Shown here one piece after another: positions 43,203 to 52,304 of a stretch of 64,000 nt of DNA. The notes under the pieces were generated by a model. It had not been told where the DNA came from. It did no database searches and saw only the letters and a program-made list of their open reading frames with translations. Origin of the DNA: Cellvibrio sp. PSBB023. GTDB taxonomy: Bacteria; Pseudomonadota; Gammaproteobacteria; Pseudomonadales; Cellvibrionaceae. Each line of letters starts with the position of its first letter. The stretch's first letter is position 1. The stretch spans positions 434,001-498,000 of the forward strand of contig NZ_CP019799.1 in assembly GCF_002007605.1 (NCBI RefSeq). The letters run 5' to 3'. The translations under genes and the position numbers were made by a program.

Positions 43203-44276
43203 ATGAGTAATCCCATGAATCAATATTTCACAAGGTATATGCCCATGCGTGATTTGCAAAACTGCTTCAACCAGGATGCTGTTGCTGTGGAGCTGCAGAG
43301 TGTTATTACCAACCTGCTGGATGTGACCAAAGAGATCGCTCTGGCCGTTCGTCAGGCGGCCTTGGCCGGCGTTTTGGGGGCGGTGCAGGTTCAAAATGTA
43401 CAGGGTGAAACGCAAAAAAAATTGGATGTGATCGCCAACGATTTATTGAAAGCTGCCTTAAAGAAAAATATTCATGTGCGTGCACTGGCTTCCGAAGAGG
43501 ATGAGCATGTGATTGCCTTGCACAATTCAGGGCGATATGTCGTTGCATTTGATCCGTTGGATGGCTCATCGAATATAGATGTGAATGGCCAGGTGGGTAC
43601 TATTTTCACTGTCTATCCTGCATTGGATAATGTTGCAGCAGATAGCCCCTCGCAATTTTTTCAGCAGGGGAAAAATCAGCTGTGCGCAGGTTATGTGCTT
43701 TATGGTCCATCAACAGCGCTGGTGTTAACCAATGGTGGCCCGACACGCTGCTTTACGCTTGACTCCCATCACAATGAATTCGTATTAACAAATGCAAAAT
43801 TGCAGGTGCCACAAAACACTGAAGAATTTTCCATCAATATGGCAAACCAGCGTTTTTGGAGTGATAACTTCAAACGCTATATTGCAGATTTATTGGCCGG
43901 TGAAACCGGTGTGCGCGGCAAGCGCTTTACGATGCGGTGGAATGCCGCTATGGTGGGTGATGTGCACCGGGTGTTAACTCGCGGTGGTATTTTTATGTAC
44001 CCGAATGATAGCCGTCACCCGCGCCAACCTGCTAAATTGCGCCTGCTTTATGAAGCCAACCCTATGGCCATGTTGGTTGAAAATGCCGGTGGAAAAGCAT
44101 GCAGTGAAGCCACCAATAAAATCCAGCGCATTTTGGATATAGTGCCTGACGCATTGCATCAGCGTGTGTCTGTGATTCTGGGGGCGGCTAATGAAGTGGA
44201 TATTTGTATCGTGTATTTGTTCAAGCGCGATCAGGTGGACGAGTCGGTTTTGATTGAGAATGAAGAAGCCTATTAG
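43203..44276 (+). CDS. fbp: Class I fructose-1,6-bisphosphatase
   Basis: A ~357-residue enzyme. The metal and substrate motifs are QKKLDVIANDLL, ALASEEDEHVI and VVAFDPLDGSSNIDVNGQVG, followed by GKRFTMRWNAAMVGDVHRVL and RGGIFMYPNDSRHPRQPAKL. It hydrolyses FBP to fructose-6-phosphate and commits carbon to gluconeogenesis. Several in-frame ATGs (43203, 43215, 43239, 43245) are possible; AAGG before 43239 makes the shorter form attractive. It follows the aldolase by 6 bp. A dedicated FBPase inside a polysaccharide utilisation locus is unusual. Confidence 0.94.
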   Translation: MSNPMNQYFTRYMPMRDLQNCFNQDAVAVELQSVITNLLDVTKEIALAVRQAALAGVLGAVQVQNVQGETQKKLDVIANDLLKAALKKNIHVRALASEEDEHVIALHNSGRYVVAFDPLDGSSNIDVNGQVGTIFTVYPALDNVAADSPSQFFQQGKNQLCAGYVLYGPSTALVLTNGGPTRCFTLDSHHNEFVLTNAKLQVPQNTEEFSINMANQRFWSDNFKRYIADLLAGETGVRGKRFTMRWNAAMVGDVHRVLTRGGIFMYPNDSRHPRQPAKLRLLYEANPMAMLVENAGGKACSEATNKIQRILDIVPDALHQRVSVILGAANEVDICIVYLFKRDQVDESVLIENEEAY

Positions 44277-44338
44277 TGAAGCCGTCTGCTCATGAATTCA
44301 TCTCTTTATTAGCGCGGAAACGACAGAGATAAATAGCA

Positions 44339-45199
44339 ATGATTGTAGATTCTCATGTACATATTTGGGCGCCTCATTGCGCCGATCGCCCTTGGCCTAA
44401 TCCTCAAACGGCAAAACCACACAAGGCTTATCCGGGGATTAGTGAGCATGGCATGAGCAAGCAGATGCTGGTGGCAGCGATGGATATCGCCGGTGTAGGT
44501 CGCGCTATTTTAATTCCACCATCGTGGGAAGGACATTACAACGATTTGGCTCTGGATGCAGTGCAATCCTATCCTGAGCGTTTTGCGGTCATGGGGCGTA
44601 TTTTTTTAGAAGAACCTATGCCTGAAGCGCAGTTCAATCTGTGGCGACAGCAGCAGGGAATAGTGGGAGTACGCTGTATTTTTCACAGCCCGCGCTACCA
44701 ACAATTATTGTGTGATGGTGCATTTGATTGGTTTTGGCAAATCGCTGCAAGCAACAAGGTGCCTGTTACCCTGATGATGCCCGGTTTAAAAAATGCGGCA
44801 CTCATCATCGAACACCTGTTAAAAACATTCCCGGAATTAAAACTCTCATTGGATCATGTGAATATTCAGGGTGCTGATAAAGATCAGGTCGCTACGCAAG
44901 TCAAACAATTTTCTGCCTTGGCGCATTATGACAATTTCGCCATAAAGGCCAGTGCTGTGCCCAGTTGGTCGCAAGAGTCTTTTCCATTTAAAGATACCCA
45001 TGACCATCTAAAGCGCTTGTTCGATGCTTTTGGGCCGCAGCGCACGTTTTGGGGCAGTGATTTCACCCGGCTGGATATTGATTATCGCCGCGCCGTTTGC
45101 CAATTCACTGAAGCAATGAATTGGCTCGACGGGCGTGATCTGGAATGGGTCATGGGACGTGGTGTTTGCGAATGGCTGGGCTGGCCTATTAACGCATAA
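44339..45199 (+). CDS. Amidohydrolase-2 family protein
   Basis: A 286-residue TIM-barrel hydrolase of the amidohydrolase 2 (predicted dicarboxylate/lactone hydrolase) family. The N-terminal metal motif is IVDSHVHIWAPH; later KLSLDHVNIQG and TFWGSDFTRLDIDY with the conserved Asp close the barrel. Relatives include fuconolactonase, 2-pyrone-4,6-dicarboxylate hydrolase and sugar lactonases. It is 62 bp after fbp on the same strand and is the last gene of the alginate block; action on a lactone of a deoxy-hexonate is one idea, but the substrate is not deducible. Confidence 0.75.
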   Translation: MIVDSHVHIWAPHCADRPWPNPQTAKPHKAYPGISEHGMSKQMLVAAMDIAGVGRAILIPPSWEGHYNDLALDAVQSYPERFAVMGRIFLEEPMPEAQFNLWRQQQGIVGVRCIFHSPRYQQLLCDGAFDWFWQIAASNKVPVTLMMPGLKNAALIIEHLLKTFPELKLSLDHVNIQGADKDQVATQVKQFSALAHYDNFAIKASAVPSWSQESFPFKDTHDHLKRLFDAFGPQRTFWGSDFTRLDIDYRRAVCQFTEAMNWLDGRDLEWVMGRGVCEWLGWPINA

Positions 45200-45216
45200 G
45201 CTGCACTCAGCCATTT

Positions 45217-45603
45217 TTACGATGGACTATTCACTACAAATCCAATAATACCCACCACCAAAAACAATCCCCAGGACAGTGCCAATAACACCCATGGCAA
45301 GCGGGGATTGGTTTGTGTTGTTGCACTTTCTTCTTTTACCTCATCCGATTTTTGTTGTGTTAATTGATTGGATAATTGCTTTACTTTTTTTACCCGTTTA
45401 TCCAGCTCCCGTGTTTTTTCACTTTGCTGACGCAAAAACATTTCCATGCCGCGTTGAATACCATTGGCAATGGCTTTGGTTTCAACCGGTGTTTGGCCTT
45501 CAATTTTTATGCTGTTGGCAATTTTCTGTGCGTCGGCGCGAATATCGCGCGCGTCTTTTTTCTGTTTGGTTTTGGGTGGGGCGGTGTGTGCGGCTTGGGT
45601 CAT
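45217..45603 (-). CDS. DUF2956 family membrane protein
   Basis: A 128-residue protein with an N-terminal motif DARDIRADAQKIANSIKIEG and QTPVETKAIANGIQRGMEMF that I recognise as DUF2956, a basic coiled-coil stretch (KTRELDKRVKKVKQLSNQL) and one C-terminal membrane helix (LPWVLLALSWGLFLVVGIIG). The role of the family is unknown. It is convergent with the amidohydrolase gene, 17 bp apart. Confidence 0.7.
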   Translation of the reverse strand: MTQAAHTAPPKTKQKKDARDIRADAQKIANSIKIEGQTPVETKAIANGIQRGMEMFLRQQSEKTRELDKRVKKVKQLSNQLTQQKSDEVKEESATTQTNPRLPWVLLALSWGLFLVVGIIGFVVNSPS

Positions 45604-45976
45604 AAGAGCTACTCAGGTGTGTGGAGCCTATCCGGCGATTCTGGCTATCTGTGCGCAGGATAAAGGAGTTTTACGCCATTTTGTTGGTTCGCCATGAGTG
45701 TAGAGTCATGGCTATGGCTTCGTCATTAGTGTTTTTCATAGGTAAAATAAATTTTGTTTGTGAGTTGCATCCCATAATGCATTTTTTGTCATCCAAAACC
45801 TCATGGCAGGAGCTGATCCAAGTTTCATCCTGTTGTTTAGTGACTAGCATATGGTGCTGCTGACTATTTTGTGATCTGTTCGGTCGCAGTAGGTAGTTCA
45901 AGGCAGATCCTCCCGGCCAGTGGCGAGTCTGCCCTGTGCCGGGTCAATAACGGATAACAAACAGGAGCATAACTTG
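45604..45976. other. Gene-free region between DUF2956 and the cellulase
   Basis: Carries the divergent promoters of both genes. No gene, riboswitch or strong palindrome was recognised. It ends in ACAGGAG, the cellulase ribosome site at 45961-45967. Confidence 0.4.
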
Positions 45977-47653
45977 ATGAAACTTTCACGATTGAAATTA
46001 TGGGGCGTTGCCGCGCTCTTGGGGATGGGGCTTATGGCATCCCAAGCACAGAGCGCCAGTTGCCGGTATGTGGTAACCAATAGCTGGGGCAGCGGTGCTA
46101 CCGCGAATATCGAAATCACTAATACCGGCTCCACGGTGTTGAATGGGTGGAGTGTGAATTGGAGTTATATCAACAACCGCATCACCAATAGTTGGAATGC
46201 CAACCTGAGTGGCTCCAACCCTTACAGCGCGTCCAACCTGAGTTGGAATAGTAGTTTGCAGCCAGGGCAAACCATCACGTTCGGGATGCAAGTGAATGCC
46301 AATGGTGCCATAGAAACACCCGTGGTGACCGGGGCGATTTGTGGTTCATCCACTCCGTCCAGTGTGAGTTCTTCCAGTCGCCCATCAAGCCTGAGTTCGT
46401 CATCGCGATCATCCAGCAGTGTGAGTGTGACTAGTCCATCGTCCAGCTCCAGAAGCAGTTCATCGTTCAGTAGTTCATCGCTGAGTTGTCCGCAGGGCAA
46501 TAGTTGGCCGGACTGCCCACCATCTACCTGGAGTGATGCCTATTGTGCCTTGATTGGCCCACCCATCTGTGTGAGAAGTTCATCCAGTCGCTCCAGTAGT
46601 TCCAGCAGCTCAGTGAGTTCCGGTGTAACCAGTGTGGAGCTGACGCGCTCAATGGGGATTGGATGGAACGTCGGAAATTCACTGGATGCCGTTGGCGGTG
46701 AAACCAATTGGGGCAATCCATTAATTACCCAGCAACTGATTAACTCTGTGAAAGCGGCTGGATTCAAAACGATTCGTTTACCAGTGGCCTGGAGTAAATT
46801 TTCTGACGCGCAAAATTTTGTGATTCAAACGGCGTGGATGGATCGGGTAGAGCAGGTGGTGAATTACGCACTCAATGCAGATATGTATGTGGTGATGAAT
46901 ATTCACTGGGATGGCGGTTGGATGCAACCTACCTATGCGCAACAAAACTACGTGAATAATCGCCTTACTATTATGTGGACGCAAATTGCCAACCGCTTTA
47001 AAAATTATGATGACCGTTTGTTGTTTGCGGGCACCAATGAAGTGATGGTCGATGGCGATTACGGCACCCCAACGGTTGAGTACTACACAGTACAAAATAG
47101 TTTTAACCAAACATTTGTGGATACAGTGCGTGCAACCGGCGGCAAAAATGCAACCCGTCATTTAGTGGTGCAGGGGTTTAATACCAATATCGATCACACG
47201 GTCAATTTTGCGGCGATTCCGGTGGATACAGTCAGTGATCGTTTAATGATGGAAGTGCATTATTACGATCCTTACAACTTCACCTTGAATACCAACAGCA
47301 ACATCACCCAATGGGGTTCCATCGCCACTAACCCGAATGCCACCGAAACCTGGGCAAACGAAGCCTATACCAATGCACAATTCCAAAAAATGAAAACCCA
47401 TTTTGTGGATCAAGGGGTTGGTGTGATTTTGGGTGAGTACGGTGTGGTGTCACGGTTGAATGTGTCGGGCCACGCTACTTATCGCAACTATTGGAACGAG
47501 TACATCACCAAGTCTGCTTATGATCGTGGTTTGGTGCCCATTTATTGGGACAACGGTTATTCCGGTGATGGCGGTTTTGCATTGTTTAATCGGAACACTG
47601 GTGCGCAACTTGAACCTGTGTTAATTCAAGCGATTGTAAAAGCAGATGATTAA
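45977..47653 (+). CDS. Secreted GH5 endoglucanase with CBM2
   Basis: A 558-residue cellulase. Signal peptide ends at MASQAQSA. Residues ~28-125 are a CBM2 cellulose-binding module (CRYVVTNSWGSGATANIEIT, with Trp residues in VLNGWSVNWSYINNRITNSW). Two Ser-rich linkers flank a short Cys-containing module at ~170-205 (CPQGNSWPDCPPSTWSDAYC). The GH5 domain (~230-558) starts MGIGWNVGNSLDAVGGETNW and has NIHWDGGWM, the acid/base LLFAGTNEVM, MEVHYYDPYNF and the nucleophile VILGEYGVVSR; the motif set looks like subfamily 4. It cleaves internal beta-1,4-glucan bonds outside the cell. AGGAG supports ATG 45977 over the upstream in-frame start at 45920. Confidence 0.93.
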   Translation: MKLSRLKLWGVAALLGMGLMASQAQSASCRYVVTNSWGSGATANIEITNTGSTVLNGWSVNWSYINNRITNSWNANLSGSNPYSASNLSWNSSLQPGQTITFGMQVNANGAIETPVVTGAICGSSTPSSVSSSSRPSSLSSSSRSSSSVSVTSPSSSSRSSSSFSSSSLSCPQGNSWPDCPPSTWSDAYCALIGPPICVRSSSSRSSSSSSSVSSGVTSVELTRSMGIGWNVGNSLDAVGGETNWGNPLITQQLINSVKAAGFKTIRLPVAWSKFSDAQNFVIQTAWMDRVEQVVNYALNADMYVVMNIHWDGGWMQPTYAQQNYVNNRLTIMWTQIANRFKNYDDRLLFAGTNEVMVDGDYGTPTVEYYTVQNSFNQTFVDTVRATGGKNATRHLVVQGFNTNIDHTVNFAAIPVDTVSDRLMMEVHYYDPYNFTLNTNSNITQWGSIATNPNATETWANEAYTNAQFQKMKTHFVDQGVGVILGEYGVVSRLNVSGHATYRNYWNEYITKSAYDRGLVPIYWDNGYSGDGGFALFNRNTGAQLEPVLIQAIVKADD

Positions 47654-47740
47654 ATACGGAGTGGCATCAGCAATGGACTGCTAAGTTATTGAATCTTTTA
47701 ATGAGGATATTGTGTGATTCGCACATGAGCGTGCGATGTA

Positions 47741-47773
47741 AAAACCGCAAGGCGATAGTGCCTTGCGGTTTTT
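47741..47773. terminator. Bidirectional terminator after the cellulase
   Basis: AAAACCGCAAGGC (47741-47753) and GCCTTGCGGTTTT (47760-47772) make a 13-bp stem with a six-base loop and T runs. It abuts the stop of the convergent oxidoreductase gene. Confidence 0.92.
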
Positions 47774-48709
47774 TTATGGCTTGCCAACATGCACAATAAT
47801 TTTTCCGTCTGCACGGCCTGATTCACTCAGGGCATGGGCTTTGGCTATATCTTCCAGTGCAAATTCAGCGGCGATAATCGGGCGCATTTTTCCTGCATCA
47901 ACCAGCAGTGCCAATTCTTTTAAAACGGCGGCATCAGGTTCGATAAAAACAAAGGCGGAGCGCACAGCATGTTCAGCGGCTTTTGTCGCTGATGGTGGGC
48001 TGACAACCGATACCAAAATACCGCCCTGTTTGAGTACCGCCCAGGATTTTTCCTGTACTTCGCCACCAATAGTGTCAAACACTATGTCCATTTCATGCAC
48101 TATGTGCTCGAACGCTTGAGTGCGATAGTCGATGACCTGATCGGCGCCCAGTGATTTCACCAGCGGAATATTTTTGCTTGAGGTGGTGGCGACAACATAG
48201 GCACCGAAGGCTTTTGCCAATTGCACTGCCAGCGAGCCAACACCACCGGAACCTGCGTGGATTAACACGCGATCCCCTGCTTTGATAGCAGCTGCTTTGA
48301 CTAACACATCCCAAGCGGTAATGCCTGCCAGTGGCAATGATGCGGCGCAGGCATGGGAGATAGTTTTGGGTTTGAATGCAGCTTCACTTTCATCAATCGC
48401 AATGTATTCGGCGTAGCTGCCATCGCGCAGAATATTAGGACGGGAATAAACCGCATCGCCAATGTTAAATCGGCTCACGTCTTTGCCTGTGGCCTCAACA
48501 ATGCCGGATACATCCCAACCCAGAATGATTGGCAATTGGTAGTGCAGCATCTCTTTGAGGTAACCGGCGCGAATCTTCCAATCCACGGGGTTTATCGAGC
48601 TGGCAATAACGCGCACTAATATGTCGCGATCGCCAAGTGTGGGCAGGGGAGCCTCCTCCAGCGTTAATACCTCTTGTCCGCCGTAGGCATGGATTCTGAC
48701 TGCTTTCAT
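47774..48709 (-). CDS. Zinc-independent MDR oxidoreductase (quinone oxidoreductase-like)
   Basis: A 311-residue medium-chain NADP-dependent reductase. N-terminal GroES-like part (MKAVRIHAYGGQEVLTLEEA), substrate region ILGWDVSGIVEATGKDVSRF and the Rossmann motif HAGSGGVGSLAVQLAKAFGA. Zinc ligands of alcohol dehydrogenases are absent, so it belongs to the quinone oxidoreductase branch. It reduces quinones or activated enones with NADPH; the physiological substrate is unknown. Single gene, convergent with the cellulase. Confidence 0.85.
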   Translation of the reverse strand: MKAVRIHAYGGQEVLTLEEAPLPTLGDRDILVRVIASSINPVDWKIRAGYLKEMLHYQLPIILGWDVSGIVEATGKDVSRFNIGDAVYSRPNILRDGSYAEYIAIDESEAAFKPKTISHACAASLPLAGITAWDVLVKAAAIKAGDRVLIHAGSGGVGSLAVQLAKAFGAYVVATTSSKNIPLVKSLGADQVIDYRTQAFEHIVHEMDIVFDTIGGEVQEKSWAVLKQGGILVSVVSPPSATKAAEHAVRSAFVFIEPDAAVLKELALLVDAGKMRPIIAAEFALEDIAKAHALSESGRADGKIIVHVGKP

Positions 48710-48814
48710 GGTGTGCCTCGAATGGTAGCGATAACTATTGTCTGACCTTAGACGCTCGATGGGTTATATCAAGTCAAATGATGCAACCAAACCAATATTG
48801 TGTGCCGTGGCCGC

Positions 48815-50014
48815 CTAACCATTTTTGATCGCGTCTTTTTTGGCGAGCTTGTAAATGCCCAGACCTGCGATGGAAAGCACTACACCAACCCAACCAGTGG
48901 ATGACCAGCCAAGCCCCAAATCAATGGCAAAGCCGCCCAGTAGGGCGCCAATCGCATTGGCAAAATTAAATGCAGAGTGATTGAGCGCTGCCGCTAGGGT
49001 TTGTGCCTTGCCGGCCACATCCATCAAGCGGATTTGCAGGGCAGGGCCGATGGCAACGACGGTGCCAATTAAAAACACATTGATACAGGCTATCCAGAGC
49101 ACATGGGCTGTAAGTACAAATGCGCCGAGCACAATCGCAGACCAAATAAGGGTTACCCGAATAGCGCCCATTAAATTTTTGTCGGCCATGCGGGAGCCAA
49201 AGATATTGCCTGCAACCATCCCGGCGCCGAACAGTGCCAGCACAAAGGGCACGCCTGCCTCCGTGAGGCCTGCTAATGCCATGAGGCTGGGCTTGATATA
49301 GCTGAATACCGCAAACATACCGCCAAACCCAATGGCGCCAATTCCCAGGGTTAACCAAACCTGCTTATTAACCAGCGCGGCCAGCTCTGCCCAAGGGCTG
49401 GCGGATGCTTCTTTAGGGATAGCGGGAACCCAGAGATAAATCATCACTGCCGATAACAGCGCAATGCCGGCGACAAATACAAAGGCAAATTGCCATCCCA
49501 ACCACTGTCCCAAGGCAGCGGCTAAAGGCACGCCGAGCAAGGTGGCTAACGACAGGCCGAGCATAGTCATGGCCACAGCCTGGGCGCGTTTGTGTACTGG
49601 CACCAATGAGGCGGCAACCAGCGCTGCTATCCCGAAATAGGTGCCGTGCGGGAAGCCACTTAAAAAACGCATCGCCATCATCCAGTGATAATCGCTGGAG
49701 AGGGCACTGGCCAAGTTGCCGAGGGTGAATAGCCCCATCAGTATAATAAGCATGAGGTTGCGAGCAATTTTGGCACCTAGCAGCGCCAATATGGGCGCAC
49801 CAATCACTACACCCAAGGCATAAGCGCTGATGGTGTGACCGGCTTGGGGAATGCTAATCGATAGGTCTGCGGATACTTCCGGCAGCAAACCCATAATGAC
49901 AAATTCACTGGTGCCTACGGCAAAACTGCCAACACCCATCGCAATCAGTGGACGAATCATGTCACTGCGCGATGTTACTACCGGCGGGGTATCGCCTTGG
50001 GCTACATCTAACAT
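48815..50014 (-). CDS. MFS transporter of the AraJ/drug-efflux type
   Basis: A 399-residue 12-helix major facilitator. Characteristic segments are SFAVGTSEFVIMGLLPEVSA in helix 1, MAMRFLSGFPHGTYFGIAAL in helix 4 and SLVPVHKRAQAVAMTMLGLS, which mark the DHA1 AraJ/YdhP group of sugar or drug exporters. The open frame continues 35 codons upstream to 50119, but ATG 50014 gives the usual length and a weak AAGG site. Substrate unknown. Confidence 0.85.
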   Translation of the reverse strand: MLDVAQGDTPPVVTSRSDMIRPLIAMGVGSFAVGTSEFVIMGLLPEVSADLSISIPQAGHTISAYALGVVIGAPILALLGAKIARNLMLIILMGLFTLGNLASALSSDYHWMMAMRFLSGFPHGTYFGIAALVAASLVPVHKRAQAVAMTMLGLSLATLLGVPLAAALGQWLGWQFAFVFVAGIALLSAVMIYLWVPAIPKEASASPWAELAALVNKQVWLTLGIGAIGFGGMFAVFSYIKPSLMALAGLTEAGVPFVLALFGAGMVAGNIFGSRMADKNLMGAIRVTLIWSAIVLGAFVLTAHVLWIACINVFLIGTVVAIGPALQIRLMDVAGKAQTLAAALNHSAFNFANAIGALLGGFAIDLGLGWSSTGWVGVVLSIAGLGIYKLAKKDAIKNG

Positions 50015-50168
50015 CAAAAAAACAACCTTGGGCGGGAACAGCGGGAGAGGGATGGAAACGCCGCGCATTTTACAAAATTGACGATATAAATGACAGTCGG
50101 CGAACCGGCGATGCCTCAATCAGTGGATGGTGCAGGAAGGGATAATGCTAGTAATACGGAGCATCGCA

Positions 50169-50972
50169 TCAATCGTAGATGGATTTCTTTTTCCACTTGT
50201 CGTTTTCTTCATCAAATTGCCGCCATTCCTTGCTGGTAGTTTGATCGCCCGTTGCGGGTGCTTTTGCCGGAGCAGCTTCCCCTTCGCTGGCCGCTGCCTC
50301 TTTATTGACCTCTACTTTTTCTTGCAGTTTGGCCATTACTGCGTCCAATTGGGCTATTTGTTTATCAAACAGATGGCTGCCGTTATCCGCTGCCAGAGCC
50401 TTGCGGGCGAGGGCATAGTGATGAACTGCCAAGCGCAACTTGCCAATTTGCTGTGCCTGCCGCGCATTAAACACATGGCCATCTACCGTAATTTGCAGCA
50501 TCAGGCGAGTAATCTGATCGGTATAGGCTTCGGTTTGTACCTGATTGATATTACGTAATGCGGCTTGTTGGGCAACGAACTTATTGAGTTCCTGCAGCAG
50601 TTGATTTGCTTCTTTGATCTGCTGGGGGTTATCCAGCCTGACCTTAACTTGTGGGGCATTCTCTTTTTGTGCTGCCAGCAAATTGGTGTAGAGATTGAGG
50701 TTTTCTGTATGTGTTTGGTCATTGGGTTCCAGGCGAGACAATTGCTCACAGCAGTCGATCAGTGCGCGGTAGAGAAGCCCGGTCAGATCATTGGATAGAA
50801 AGCCGCTCGGGAAGCCTGTGGCAAGGTCGCGGAAGGAATTACGCCGCGCACGCAGGGCGGTAATCAGCCGTTGGCGTTGCACGCGTTTTTTCTCAATGGA
50901 ATGCGAAAGGAATAAATAGCCCGCCAATAAGATCAGGGAAAGGAAAATACCGGCGATTACATAGGCAGACAT
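50169..50972 (-). CDS. Conserved membrane-anchored coiled-coil protein (267 aa)
   Basis: One N-terminal membrane helix (SAYVIAGIFLSLILLAGYLF) followed by a cytoplasmic helical domain with QRLITALRARRNSFRDLATG and FPSGFLSNDLTGLLYRALID, and a charged Ala/Glu-rich C-terminal tail. I do not know a defined function. Similar genes occur beside tRNA-Glu/Gly in related gammaproteobacteria, as I recall. Resembles in layout the 409-residue protein at 56488 (N-terminal anchor, long coiled coil). Likely a single-gene unit facing away from the tRNA cluster. Confidence 0.6.
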   Translation of the reverse strand: MSAYVIAGIFLSLILLAGYLFLSHSIEKKRVQRQRLITALRARRNSFRDLATGFPSGFLSNDLTGLLYRALIDCCEQLSRLEPNDQTHTENLNLYTNLLAAQKENAPQVKVRLDNPQQIKEANQLLQELNKFVAQQAALRNINQVQTEAYTDQITRLMLQITVDGHVFNARQAQQIGKLRLAVHHYALARKALAADNGSHLFDKQIAQLDAVMAKLQEKVEVNKEAAASEGEAAPAKAPATGDQTTSKEWRQFDEENDKWKKKSIYD

Positions 50973-51122
50973 GATGGTTTAAGAACCTTATTGATTAATT
51001 GCTGGGCTAATTTATGCAGCAAGTATAGCACCGATAAAAATGGCATCAGAATTTGAATTGATGAGTCGGGCTGAGCGCGCTAAGTGCTTGTTTCCGCACT
51101 GATAAAAAAAGAATTAAAAGTG

Positions 51123-51151
51123 TTGACACCTGCGGCATCCATCCCTAGAAT
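51123..51151 (+). promoter_or_regulatory. Promoter of the tRNA-Glu/Gly operon
   Basis: TTGACA at 51123-51128, 17-bp spacer, TAGAAT at 51146-51151, then GCGCCCC. Near-consensus sigma-70 promoter with GC-rich discriminator, 64 bp before the first tRNA. Confidence 0.85.
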
Positions 51152-51214
51152 GCGCCCCACTTCTGACGCAGACGTTAACTTGAAAAAGAAAACAAAAGTG
51201 TTGGATGGTCCGGG

Positions 51215-51290
51215 GTCCCCTTCGTCTAGTGGCCTAGGACACCGCCCTTTCACGGCGGTAACAGGGGTTCGAGTCCCCTAGGGGACGCCA
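51215..51290 (+). tRNA. tRNA-Glu (anticodon TTC), copy 1
   Basis: 76 bases. Acceptor GTCCCCT pairs with AGGGGAC, encoded GCCA end, anticodon stem CCGCC/GGCGG around CTTTCAC, T arm CAGGGGTTCGAGTCCCCT. Identical to copy 2 at 51455. Confidence 0.97.
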
Positions 51291-51294
51291 CATA

Positions 51295-51370
<76 letters not shown>

Positions 51371-51454
51371 ACTTCCTTAATGGGAAGTTATGTAATAAGT
51401 TTTAAACTGTTAGTGAAGTGTATTTTATTGTTGTCGCCTGATGACGATTAAAAT

Positions 51455-51530
51455 GTCCCCTTCGTCTAGTGGCCTAGGACACCGCCCTTTCACGGCGGTA
51501 ACAGGGGTTCGAGTCCCCTAGGGGACGCCA
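51455..51530 (+). tRNA. tRNA-Glu (anticodon TTC), copy 2
   Basis: 76 bases, identical in sequence to 51215-51290. Part of a 240-bp tandem duplication of the Glu-Gly pair. Confidence 0.97.
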
Positions 51531-51536
51531 CATTTA

Positions 51537-51612
<76 letters not shown>

Positions 51613-51824
51613 ATTTCTCTCGTAGAAATTCTAAAGTTTAAAAATGTGCGTCTTGAATAATTATCTTGCTACTCCCTTCCGTTATAAAAATATCTATTTT
51701 TGATCATCAGATTATTCTCTTTCGTATTTTCCTGATTGTTTGGCTGGAATGTGTTTACATGGCGCAAGCGTGAATTGTGAGCGGTGTAATAGGTGCGTCC
51801 TTGCAATTCTTCTATTGATCTCTT

Positions 51825-52247
51825 TCAGTGCAGTCCCATGCGTGTAGCCCTTGCTTCTTTATAGCTAAACGGTAGTTGTTCCTGTTTTGCTGTTTCACGT
51901 AGCTCGTCCAGTTGTTGGAAAAAATGAATTTCTTCGTCGGGCATGTAATGCAGGCAATCACCGCCAAAAAACCACAGCAGGTCGCGGTACAGTAATGGCA
52001 TCAGGTGAGGGTAGGAGCCTACGACGCGGCACATCAGTGTTTGCCCTTTATCCAACCAGTCTGTAGCTTGTGTATTGCTGGCCAGCTCATCCAGCGCCAC
52101 TAAAAATGCCAGATCATCTTCGCTGGCATCGGTGAGTGTAAACGGTGGAAGTTGCTTGATTTGTGCGATAAACGCATTCAGTAACTCCAAATGACATATG
52201 TAATACTCTTTATCATATTGGTTTTCTTCAGTGCTTGAAATCGACAT
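51825..52247 (-). CDS. PA2817 family protein
   Basis: A ~140-residue cytosolic protein (MSISSTEENQYDKEYYICHL onward) with helical segments ASEDDLAFLVALDELASNTQ and LMPLLYRDLLWFFGGDCLHY, and the end PFSYKEARATRMGLH. I recognise it as the PA2817-type family of Pseudomonas and relatives; function unknown. In Pseudomonas it lies near an ABC pair and queF, as here (inference from memory). TGAGG before ATG 52247 decides the start against TTG 52259. Divergent from the ABC genes. Confidence 0.65.
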   Translation of the reverse strand: MSISSTEENQYDKEYYICHLELLNAFIAQIKQLPPFTLTDASEDDLAFLVALDELASNTQATDWLDKGQTLMCRVVGSYPHLMPLLYRDLLWFFGGDCLHYMPDEEIHFFQQLDELRETAKQEQLPFSYKEARATRMGLH

Positions 52248-52304
52248 ACTTGGCCTCAAGTTGAGTTTTGATTTTTTGATCGTCCACTATTTCCGCGAGG
52301 GGTT

